Shown piece after piece: positions 17,387 to 25,878 of a stretch of 64,000 bases of DNA. The stretch covers positions 1-64,000 of the forward strand of contig CANBRQ010000002.1 in NCBI GenBank assembly GCA_947371955.1, read 5' to 3'. The notes beneath the pieces are model-generated. The model saw nothing but the letters and a program-made list of their open reading frames with translations, was not told where the DNA came from and made no database searches. How positions within the stretch are numbered: the first letter of the stretch is position 1; each line of letters opens with the position of its first letter. The translations under genes were made by a program, and so were the position numbers. Origin of the DNA: Paracoccaceae bacterium. Lineage in GTDB: Bacteria > Pseudomonadota > Alphaproteobacteria > Rhodobacterales > Rhodobacteraceae.

Positions 17387-20300
17387 ATGCCCAGTTACCT
17401 GAACCTTGAAATGCGTCTGCGCCGGATGAACAAGCGGCTGGACGAATTGCAGCAATGGCTGGCGCGCGAGGTGGTTGTCCTGAACGGTTGGGCGCTGTCC
17501 GGAGCTTCTATTGACAAGGGGACGCGCTGGCAGGACGACGGCGTGCCGCTGGCTTTCGCGCACGGGGCGGTGACGGTGCCGGAGCACTGGCCGCTGGACG
17601 AGGTGCGGCTGCATCTGTGGCTGGGCGGCGAGGGTCTGGTCCGGTTGATCGGCGAGAAGGTGAACGCCTTCGGCCTGAACCCGCCGCATATGGACTTCCG
17701 GGTTACGGAACGATCGTTTCGGATCGAAGCTGACTGCGTGGCGCGGTTGGAACAGGGCGTTCCGAACCGGGATGCCGCCTTGGGGCGGACGGAATTGGTC
17801 TGGGTGGAAAAGGACCTTGCCGACCTGATCATGATGCTGCGGCAGGTGGTGGAGATGGTGCGGTTTCTGGGCGGGCATGAGGTTGAAGGCTGGCCGGTTC
17901 CGGAGTGGTTCCCGCGCCGACCGCATCCCGATCACAACGATCCACATGCCGTCTGTGCCCCGGTGATGGATCTGGCAGAGACGGCGTTCCATCTGCTGGA
18001 CTGGCCAACTGAAACCTCGGCCTATCTTAAGCGGATTTCCACCACCGCCGAGACCCTGTCGATCTGGAAGCTGCCCGCCTTCGACGGCCCGGCAGAGCCT
18101 TTGTCGGACAAGGCCCGCGCCTCGGTCGTGGCGGCCCGGGATCACTTGCGCGAGGGTCTGCGCGCGCTGCAGACACGCTTCCCGAAAGAGGGTGCCATGG
18201 CTCTGACTGGCCATGCGCATATCGACCTCGCGTGGCTGTGGCCGATGGTGGAGACGCGACGCAAGGGGGTGCGGACCTTCCACACCGTCATCCAATTGAT
18301 GGACCAGTATCCCGAGTTCCGCTTCAACCACTCCACAGCGCAACTTTATGACTTTGTGGGTCAGGATGACCCGGCCTTGCTGGAGGCGATCACGGCAAAG
18401 GTGGCGGTAGGCCAGTGGGAACCTTTGGGTGGAATGTGGGTGGAGCCGGATACCAGCATGCCCTGCGGCGAGTCGCTGATCAGGCAACTGCTGTACGGGA
18501 TCCGGTATTTCGACAAGCAGTTCGGTCGCGACAAACGGTCAACGGTCTGCTGGCTGCCGGATACCTTTGGCTTCTCGCCGGTGCTGCCGCAATTGTTGAA
18601 GGGCGCGGGGATGGGGGCTGTGTTCACCATCAAAAGCAACTGGTCCGAGCTTCACAAGCTGCCGCATGATCTGTTCCTGTGGCAGGGGCTGGATGGGTCG
18701 GAGGTGGTGATGCACACCTTCGAGAACCCGGCCAATGGCTACAATGCCGAGATCGGACCAAGGGCTGCATTGGGCACCTGGGCCAATGTGCAGGACAAGT
18801 CTGTTCTTGGGGAATCGCTGCTGTGCTATGGCCACGGCGATGGCGGCGGTGGTCCGACTGAGGATCACATCCTGCGCGCCCGCCAGTTGGAGGACTTCCC
18901 GCTGGTGCCAAAGCAGGCCCATGTCAACGTGACCGACTGGTTCCGCTCCATTCCCTTCCGCATTCAGGCGCCTTTGCCGAAATGGGTGGGCGAGATTTAT
19001 CTAGAATACCATCGCGGCACGCTGACGACCCAAGGACGCACCAAGTTCCTGCACCGCAAGGCCGAGCGCGCCTTGGTCGGGGCGGAAATCCTGGGCTCCA
19101 TGGTGGCGCTGAACGGTGGCGCGGTTCCCGCCTCGCTGGAGACGGATTGGCAGGTGCTGCTGCGCAACGAATTCCATGACATCTTGCCCGGTTCCTCCAT
19201 CCGCGAGGTTTATGAGGTGGCCGAGGCGGAGCTGTCGCAGGTGATCGCGGCGGGCAGGACCCGACAAGATACGGCATTTGAACTTCTCGCGAAAGCGATG
19301 GCCGGCACCGAAGCGGGCGTCGTGGTGGTGAACCCCGACCTCTCACCCCGCCCGCTGCGTATTGTTTCAAGCGAACCACTTCCCGGGGGGCAAGCGGTGG
19401 AAGGTGGCCATGTTCTGAGTGCGCCGGAAGCGGTTGCGGGGCTTTCGGTCACGGCGCGGGCCGGACTGGCCGAGCCCGGGCCGTTGACGGTTTCGCTGAA
19501 CGGGCTGGAGAATGCGTTCCTGAAGGCGACCTTGGCCGCCGATGGCACCCTGTCCAGCGTGATCGACAAGCGCTCCGGGCGGGAATGCCTTGCGGACCGG
19601 GGCAACCAGATCTGGGCCTATGTCGACAAGCCGCGCTTCTTTGACGCCTGGGATATCGAAGAGGATTACGCCGCCTCGGGTCAGGAACTGCTGGCCGAAC
19701 GCATTGAAGTGACCGAGACCGGCCCACACCGTGCTGCCCTGCGCATCACACGGCGGTTTGGCGCCAGCACCATCGTGCAGCATATCCGGCTTTGGTCGAA
19801 TTCGCCCCGGCTGGAATTCCATACGGAACTGGAGTGGCACGACCGCCGGGTGCTGCTGAAAACGCGCTTCCCGCTGGCGGTGAAGACCGACCAAGCGCTG
19901 TTCGAATGCGCCTGCGGCGTGATTTCTCGCTCCACCCACCGCAACACTGCGCGGGATGAGGCGCGGTTCGAGGTGGCGGCGCATCGCTTTGCCCTGCTAG
20001 CCGAACGCGGCTTTGGCGTGGCGCTGCTGAATGATGGCAAATATGGCCACCATGCCTTGGGCAATGAACTGGGAATCAGCCTGTTACGCTCGCCGGTCTT
20101 CCCCGATTTGCTGGCGGATGAGGGCTATCAGGCCTTCACCTATGCCCTGCTGCCCTTCGCAGGCGACTGGCTGGAGGGCGGCGTTCTGGCCGAGGCGCAG
20201 GATCTGAACCAGCCGCTGTTTGCCAAGGCGGCTTCCGTGACTGAAGGCGTCTGGCAGGCGGTTGGGGTGGACGGTGCTCTCGCCCTGTCCGCCTTGAAAC

Positions 20301-20488
20301 CGACCGAGTCGGGCGATGGGCTGGTTCTGCGGATCTATGAACCGGCCGGAGGGACTGTCCGGCCGCAGATTCGGCTTGCCGCAGGCTGGCAAGCTGATGG
20401 CGCGGTCAATCTTCTGGAAGAACCCTCTGATTCCACCGAGGCCATGGGACCCTTTGCGATTTCCAGCCTGAAGCTGACCCGGGCATGA
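17387..20488 (+). CDS. Alpha-mannosidase, glycoside hydrolase family 38
   Basis: GHAHIDLAWLWPMVETRRK, WLPDTFGFSPVLPQLLKGAG, GHGDGGGGPTEDH motifs. Confidence 0.93.
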   Translation: MPSYLNLEMRLRRMNKRLDELQQWLAREVVVLNGWALSGASIDKGTRWQDDGVPLAFAHGAVTVPEHWPLDEVRLHLWLGGEGLVRLIGEKVNAFGLNPPHMDFRVTERSFRIEADCVARLEQGVPNRDAALGRTELVWVEKDLADLIMMLRQVVEMVRFLGGHEVEGWPVPEWFPRRPHPDHNDPHAVCAPVMDLAETAFHLLDWPTETSAYLKRISTTAETLSIWKLPAFDGPAEPLSDKARASVVAARDHLREGLRALQTRFPKEGAMALTGHAHIDLAWLWPMVETRRKGVRTFHTVIQLMDQYPEFRFNHSTAQLYDFVGQDDPALLEAITAKVAVGQWEPLGGMWVEPDTSMPCGESLIRQLLYGIRYFDKQFGRDKRSTVCWLPDTFGFSPVLPQLLKGAGMGAVFTIKSNWSELHKLPHDLFLWQGLDGSEVVMHTFENPANGYNAEIGPRAALGTWANVQDKSVLGESLLCYGHGDGGGGPTEDHILRARQLEDFPLVPKQAHVNVTDWFRSIPFRIQAPLPKWVGEIYLEYHRGTLTTQGRTKFLHRKAERALVGAEILGSMVALNGGAVPASLETDWQVLLRNEFHDILPGSSIREVYEVAEAELSQVIAAGRTRQDTAFELLAKAMAGTEAGVVVVNPDLSPRPLRIVSSEPLPGGQAVEGGHVLSAPEAVAGLSVTARAGLAEPGPLTVSLNGLENAFLKATLAADGTLSSVIDKRSGRECLADRGNQIWAYVDKPRFFDAWDIEEDYAASGQELLAERIEVTETGPHRAALRITRRFGASTIVQHIRLWSNSPRLEFHTELEWHDRRVLLKTRFPLAVKTDQALFECACGVISRSTHRNTARDEARFEVAAHRFALLAERGFGVALLNDGKYGHHALGNELGISLLRSPVFPDLLADEGYQAFTYALLPFAGDWLEGGVLAEAQDLNQPLFAKAASVTEGVWQAVGVDGALALSALKPTESGDGLVLRIYEPAGGTVRPQIRLAAGWQADGAVNLLEEPSDSTEAMGPFAISSLKLTRA

Positions 20489-20520
20489 CCGAAGCCTAAC
20501 CTTTTAACCAGTTTACCCCA

Positions 20521-20553
20521 CGCCCCGGCAGCCCTGACCGGCCGACCGGGGCG
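20521..20553 (+). terminator. Terminator-like hairpin after alpha-mannosidase
   Basis: cgccccgg ... ccggggcg 8-bp stem; weak T tract. Confidence 0.4.
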
Positions 20554-20668
20554 CGTTCTATTTCGGGGAAACCAATTCTTAAGTGCAGAAGGATATCGGT
20601 GGAGAAGCCCGAACCGAACGGGCTCCCGATCGCATGCAACAATCGTGGATTTTGACCGAGAGATGCCC

Positions 20669-20956
20669 ATGGCGCATGACTGGAAGCTTTTCGAACCTCA
20701 GGACCGGCTCGGCATCGCGCCGTCCGAACCGCTGATGTCCTTTCTGAACGGGCACGGCGCAACGCCGGTGCGAATCTCGATGCGCCATCAGAAGCGGCCG
20801 GATTCCCGGGTGCTTCAAGTCCTTCTCACCGCGTCGCGTGCCTGGAAGGGCCGCGACTTGGGGTTTGATGTGTCCGACCTGCCGCCCCGACTGGTGCAGG
20901 ACTTCATCCGTCTGGGGCTTACCGCTGAAAACACTGGCTGGAGTGGATTGAAATGA
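20669..20956 (+). CDS. STAS-like domain protein at head of chemotaxis operon
   Basis: DSRVLQVLLTASRAWKGRDLGFDVSDLPPRLVQDFIRLGL resembles STAS fold; ATGA overlap with cheY; start uncertain among 20645/20663/20669. Confidence 0.6.
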   Translation: MAHDWKLFEPQDRLGIAPSEPLMSFLNGHGATPVRISMRHQKRPDSRVLQVLLTASRAWKGRDLGFDVSDLPPRLVQDFIRLGLTAENTGWSGLK

Positions 20957-21327
20957 CGCTGAAAGTGCTTGCCATCGACGATTCCAAGACAATCCGCGAA
21001 CTTCTGCGCTCGGTCATGGAAGAGGCCGGGTTTGACTTCGAATCCGCCGTGGATGGCGTTGACGGGGTGGAACGCTATGCCGAAGTGCGGCCTGATGTGG
21101 TGATCACCGACATCAACATGCCGAACATGGACGGCTACGGCGTGATCGATGCGATCCGCAAGGGCGACATCGACAATCAGGTGCCGATCCTCGTGCTGAC
21201 CACCGAAAGCGGTGACAAGCTGAAGGCCCGCGCAAGGGATGCCGGGGCGACCGGCTGGATCGTCAAGCCGTTCGACGATGTCTCGCTGGTCTCTGTCATC
21301 CGCCGTGTGACGGGCATGGTGGCGTAA
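20953..21327 (+). CDS. cheY: Chemotaxis response regulator CheY
   Basis: Stand-alone receiver: AIDDSKTIRELL, ITDINMPNMDG, TTESG, KPFDD. Confidence 0.93.
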   Translation: MTLKVLAIDDSKTIRELLRSVMEEAGFDFESAVDGVDGVERYAEVRPDVVITDINMPNMDGYGVIDAIRKGDIDNQVPILVLTTESGDKLKARARDAGATGWIVKPFDDVSLVSVIRRVTGMVA

Positions 21328-21328
21328 G

Positions 21329-23554
21329 ATGAGCAATCCGATCCTCGACACGTTCTTCGAAGAGACGGAGGAGCTTCTCGAATCGCTCGCCGAGGGGCTG
21401 GAGTCCATGCAGGGCGCGGAGTTCGACAAGGAGACCGTCAATTCGGTCTTCCGCGCGGTCCATTCGATCAAGGGCGGGGCCGGGGCCTTCAAGATGACCG
21501 AACTGGTCAATTTCGCCCATAGTTTTGAAACCGTGATGGATGCCGTCCGGTCAGAGACCTTGGCCCTGACGCCGCAGATCATGCATACGCTGATGCGGTC
21601 GGCCGATTGTCTGGCTGATCTGGTCGATGCCGCGCGCAGTGGACGCACGATCTCGGAGGAGGTGACATCCGGCTTTTTGACCGCCCTGCAGGCCTGCCTA
21701 GGCGAAGGCGAGATCGAAGCTGTCGATGCCTGGGACAACTTCGAATTCAACGCCGTAACCCTTGATATTGAGCCAATCAGCGCCGACGCGTCCGCCGTCG
21801 CAACGGTGGAAACGCCCGTCCTTTCGGACACTGATCAGGTGCAGATCGGTTTCCAGATCGACTTCCGGCCGCATGCCGCCCTGTTCACCAATGGTCACGA
21901 GCCGGCCCTGCTGTTCGCGGCCCTTGGCGATCTGGGTCAGATGACATCGCGCATCGACATGACGAAGCTGGCCGATTGGTCCGATTTCAATCCGACTGAG
22001 CCGCGTCTGAGCTGGACCGTTGATCTGCGGACAGATGAGAGTGAAATCTCCGTGCAAGAGGTGTTCGAGTTCGTCCACGGCCTCTGCGATCTGACGATCA
22101 AACCGCTGATGGGGCCGCCGCCCTCGCCCAATGGAGAGGTTTCGACCGACAGCACAGGCGCGCCGAACAAGTCCGTCGCTGGCCCGCTGGCTATCGCCGC
22201 GATCGATATCTTTGGCCCGGAGGCCATCGCCATGCCAGCGACTCCTTTGACGGCGGCAGCGCCCGCGGTCGTTGTTGCCTCTCGGGCCAAGGCCGAACGG
22301 AACGATGACGGGTCCGATGCCAAGGCCCCAAAAGCTACGCTGCGCGTCGATCTTGACCGGGTCGATCGGCTGATCAACGCGGTAGGAGAGTTGATCATCA
22401 ATCAGGCGATGATTGCCCAGCGCCTACAGGACATGACCTCGACCCGGGATGACGATCTTGTCATGCACATCGAGGATTATCGCCTTCTGGCACGCGACAT
22501 CCAGGAAGGCGTGATGGCGATCCGCGCCCAACCGGTGAAGTCTCTATTCCAGCGTATGTCCCGCATTGTGCGCGAAGCTGCGGATGCCACGGGCAAACTG
22601 GCCGAACTGGTGACCTCCGGCGAAGGCACCGAAGTCGACAAGACGGTCGTCGAACGTCTGGCCGACCCCTTGACCCACATGATCCGCAACGCCGTGGACC
22701 ACGGGCTGGAAAGCCGCGAGGCGCGGGCCGCCGCTGGCAAGCCTCCGATGGGCACGATCCGCCTGTCAGCCTCGCACCGGTCGGGCAGCGTGATCATTAC
22801 GGTGAAGGACGACGGCGCCGGCCTGAACCGACCCAAGATTCTGGAGATCGCCAAACGCAAGGGCCTGATTGCCCCAGAAGCGGAACTGAGCGATGCAGAA
22901 GTAGACCAACTTCTGTTCATGGCCGGCTTTTCGACAGCCGCTACGATCTCCAATCTTTCGGGGCGCGGCGTCGGTTTGGACGTGGTGCGCAATGCCGTTC
23001 AGGCGCTGGGTGGCCGGATTTCGATTGCAACGACGCCGGGACAGGGCACTGAATTCACCATCATGCTGCCGCTGACGCTCGCCGTCATGGACGGAATGGT
23101 GGTGACGGTCGGCGGGCAAACATTGGTGGTGCCGATCACTTCGATCATCGAAACCATCCGCCCTTTGCCGTCCGATCTGCACCGCATCGGGACGGACGAG
23201 ACCTTGCTGTCGATCCGAGGCCGGATGATTCCAGTCGTCGATGTGGCACGCAGTCTGGGCTTTCCCTCACCGGGTACTTTGAACGCTCCTCTCTTGCTGC
23301 TGGTTGAATCAGAAAATCTCGGCGAATGCGCGCTGGTCGTCGATTCTGTTCAGGATCAGCGTCAGGTCGTCATCAAGAGCCTGGAAAGCAATTTCGGCTC
23401 AGTCCCCGGCGTTTCCGCCGCCACGGTGCTGGGCGATGGCCGGATCGCGCTGATCCTTGACCCTGATGCCATCGCGGGCGGCCGTGTCACCTCGAACTAT
23501 CCCATGACCAATATCCTCTCGAATGCGGGAAGGACCGCCTATGCAAATGCTTGA
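21329..23554 (+). CDS. cheA: Chemotaxis histidine kinase CheA
   Basis: Hpt AVHSIKGGAGAF; N-box MIRNAVDHGLE; DDGAGLN; GRGVGLDVVRNAV; CheW-like C-terminal domain. Confidence 0.96.
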   Translation: MSNPILDTFFEETEELLESLAEGLESMQGAEFDKETVNSVFRAVHSIKGGAGAFKMTELVNFAHSFETVMDAVRSETLALTPQIMHTLMRSADCLADLVDAARSGRTISEEVTSGFLTALQACLGEGEIEAVDAWDNFEFNAVTLDIEPISADASAVATVETPVLSDTDQVQIGFQIDFRPHAALFTNGHEPALLFAALGDLGQMTSRIDMTKLADWSDFNPTEPRLSWTVDLRTDESEISVQEVFEFVHGLCDLTIKPLMGPPPSPNGEVSTDSTGAPNKSVAGPLAIAAIDIFGPEAIAMPATPLTAAAPAVVVASRAKAERNDDGSDAKAPKATLRVDLDRVDRLINAVGELIINQAMIAQRLQDMTSTRDDDLVMHIEDYRLLARDIQEGVMAIRAQPVKSLFQRMSRIVREAADATGKLAELVTSGEGTEVDKTVVERLADPLTHMIRNAVDHGLESREARAAAGKPPMGTIRLSASHRSGSVIITVKDDGAGLNRPKILEIAKRKGLIAPEAELSDAEVDQLLFMAGFSTAATISNLSGRGVGLDVVRNAVQALGGRISIATTPGQGTEFTIMLPLTLAVMDGMVVTVGGQTLVVPITSIIETIRPLPSDLHRIGTDETLLSIRGRMIPVVDVARSLGFPSPGTLNAPLLLLVESENLGECALVVDSVQDQRQVVIKSLESNFGSVPGVSAATVLGDGRIALILDPDAIAGGRVTSNYPMTNILSNAGRTAYANA

Positions 23555-24005
23555 AGATACAACAAAATCCGAAGTTGAATTCGTCACCTTCTCAGCTGGC
23601 GAGCAAAGTTTCAGCATCGAGATCACGCAGGTACGCGAGATCCGGCGGTGGAGCCCGGTGACCGCCCTGCCCCATGCCCCGCATGAGGTGCTGGGTGTCA
23701 TGAACCTGCGGGGTTCGGTGATCCCGATCTACGACCTCGCCGCGCGTTTCGGTCTGGGCCAGACGCCCGAGAACCCGCGCAACGTCATCGTCGTGGCCAT
23801 GCACGGCGGCCAGACCGTTGGTCTTCTGGTCGAGGCGGTTTCCGAGATCCTGTCTGTCTCTCGTGAGCAGATTCAGGAAACCCCCGACATCCGCTCGGAA
23901 ATGGCGCGGCAAAGCATTACCGGCGTGATCCCGATCGAAAACGGCATGACGCGGGTGATCGACCTCGGCGCAGTGCTGCACCCATCGAACAGGTCAGTGG
24001 CATGA
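23541..24005 (+). CDS. cheW: Chemotaxis coupling protein CheW
   Basis: EFVTFSAGEQSFSIEITQVREIRRW, GVMNLRGSVIPIYDL, GLLVEAVSEIL; overlaps cheA 3' end. Confidence 0.94.
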   Translation: MQMLEDTTKSEVEFVTFSAGEQSFSIEITQVREIRRWSPVTALPHAPHEVLGVMNLRGSVIPIYDLAARFGLGQTPENPRNVIVVAMHGGQTVGLLVEAVSEILSVSREQIQETPDIRSEMARQSITGVIPIENGMTRVIDLGAVLHPSNRSVA

Positions 24006-24955
24006 CAGCTGCGCTTTCCTCCGTTGGTCCGCCCGATCGTGAGACGAGCGCTGCGCGCGATCGCATCCCGTTCTCCGATGCCGATTTCCAGACCATTGCC
24101 GATCTGGCGATGCGCGATTTTGGGTTGCACCTGACCACTGCAAAGCGGGACCTTGTCTATTCCAGGCTGCTCAAACGGCTGCGCAACCTTGGGCTGGAGA
24201 CGTTTCGCGACTATTGCGCGCTTCTGACAGGTCCGCAGGGGGAAGCGGAACGCACCGCCATGCTGTCCGCCCTGACGACGAACGTCACGCATTTCTTCCG
24301 CGAGGACCACCACTTCAAATTGCTGCGCGAGGTCGCGTTGCCGCCCCTGATCAAGTCCGCGCGAGAAGGCGGACGCATCCGGACCTGGTCAGCTGGCTGT
24401 TCGGCCGGACAAGAGCCCTACTCACTGGCCTTCACCGTGCTGGGCCTGTGCCCCGAGGCGGGAAAACTGAACCTGCGCATCCTTGCCACCGACGTAGATT
24501 CCGAAATCCTCGCGAAGGCCGAGGCGGGGAATTACCCTGAGGAAGAGCGCAAAGCCATTCCCGAGGCGATGCGCCGCTTCATAGAACCCGCCCAAAACGG
24601 CTTCACCATTGGCGGCGCTGCGCGCGATCTCATCACCTTCGGAAAGCTCAATCTGATTGAGAACTGGCCGATCGCTGGCCCGTTCCAGGTCATCTTCTGT
24701 CGCAATGTGGCGATCTACTTCGACAAACCGACCCAATCCCGCCTTTGGGCCCGCTTTGGCGAGTTGTTGGCGCCGGAAGGTCATCTCTGCATCGGCCACT
24801 CCGAACGCGTCGCGGGCCCGGCCGAGCTGATGTTTCGCACCGTCGGAGTAACCGCCTATCAACGCCTTGCTGGCGCCAAGACAGCCTCTTCGCCGCCAAG
24901 CGCAGCGACGGCACTCTCAAACTTTCCCAACCGCCTGGAGGGACATGAAAAATGA
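24002..24955 (+). CDS. cheR: Chemotaxis protein methyltransferase CheR
   Basis: LTTNVTHFFREDHHF, RTWSAGCSAGQEPYSLA, VIFCRNVAIYFD motifs. Confidence 0.95.
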   Translation: MTAALSSVGPPDRETSAARDRIPFSDADFQTIADLAMRDFGLHLTTAKRDLVYSRLLKRLRNLGLETFRDYCALLTGPQGEAERTAMLSALTTNVTHFFREDHHFKLLREVALPPLIKSAREGGRIRTWSAGCSAGQEPYSLAFTVLGLCPEAGKLNLRILATDVDSEILAKAEAGNYPEEERKAIPEAMRRFIEPAQNGFTIGGAARDLITFGKLNLIENWPIAGPFQVIFCRNVAIYFDKPTQSRLWARFGELLAPEGHLCIGHSERVAGPAELMFRTVGVTAYQRLAGAKTASSPPSAATALSNFPNRLEGHEK

Positions 24956-25338
24956 GCCTGCGTGACACAATTCGCATCATGGTTATTGATGATATGTCCG
25001 TAAGCCGGGCACTCATCACCCAGTCTCTCGAAGAATTGGGCGTCACGAAGTATCAGACCGAGAACGATGGCAAAGCGGCTCTGGGCAAGCTTGTTGCCGC
25101 TCCGGTCCACCTGGTCCTTTGCGACATGAATATGCCGGGAATGAACGGTTTGGAGTTGCTGCATGCCCTGCGCAACAACAAGACGACGGCGCGCATCGGG
25201 TTCATTCTGATCACAGGGCAGCCCACACCGGAACTGCTGCGCATCGGTCAAGAGCTGGGGCTGAACAACCTCATCCGCAAGCCCTTCACAACCGCCACGA
25301 TGAAAGCCTCGATCGAGCGCGTCGTTGGCCCGCTGTAA
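24952..25338 (+). CDS. cheY: Second CheY-type response regulator
   Basis: MVIDDMSVSRALI, LCDMNMPGMNG, ITGQ, KPFTT; ATGA overlap with cheR. Confidence 0.92.
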   Translation: MSLRDTIRIMVIDDMSVSRALITQSLEELGVTKYQTENDGKAALGKLVAAPVHLVLCDMNMPGMNGLELLHALRNNKTTARIGFILITGQPTPELLRIGQELGLNNLIRKPFTTATMKASIERVVGPL

Positions 25339-25350
25339 TTGGGGGCCTCA

Positions 25351-25728
25351 ATGACGGAAACCTTGCCGCCCTTGCTGGAGCGTACGGCCGCCATTCTAGC
25401 GGACAGCGCCCATTTGCTGCTGCAGATAGAAGACAGCATCGCCCCGCTCCTCGGCAAAGCGCCGCACAGCGGGGATACCATGGTCTCGGCGGCAAGCTTT
25501 CGGGACAATATTATATCGCTGCAAAAAATCGACCTACTGAGCCAAACTCTGGAGGATCTGTCGTTCTGGCTGGAAGATCTTGCCACCGAAACGCGGCGTC
25601 TGCCCGGTGGGTCAATCTCTGCCGAGACTGCCATGACACGGTTGCGCCTAGCCGACCTGCGCCAACGGCTGCAAGGGCAGCCGGCACTGTCCCAGAGCGA
25701 ACCGCGCCCCGAGCCTGTGCTTTTCTGA
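25351..25728 (+). CDS. Hypothetical helical protein in chemotaxis operon (candidate CheZ-like phosphatase)
   Basis: 125 aa; predicted helical; contains SLQKIDLLSQTLEDL with D-x3-Q spacing as in CheZ; sits 12 nt after cheY. Confidence 0.7.
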   Translation: MTETLPPLLERTAAILADSAHLLLQIEDSIAPLLGKAPHSGDTMVSAASFRDNIISLQKIDLLSQTLEDLSFWLEDLATETRRLPGGSISAETAMTRLRLADLRQRLQGQPALSQSEPRPEPVLF

Positions 25729-25878
25729 AGTGCCTCCGCCAAAAGCTCTGGCGGCCCGTCAGGGCCCAACATGCCGCCAGATCCTGAGCTGTTAAACCGG
25801 CCTTAAATGCCTGCCCGTAAGATGCCCGCGACGAACGTGGCATCGACCCGGAAAAGGGGTCGAACCCAGAGGGACAAC

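Noticed and set aside
17138-18487. 449-aa - strand ORF opposite alpha-mannosidase 5' end
   Set aside because: Antisense shadow crossing an intergenic hairpin; GH38 motifs support the + strand.
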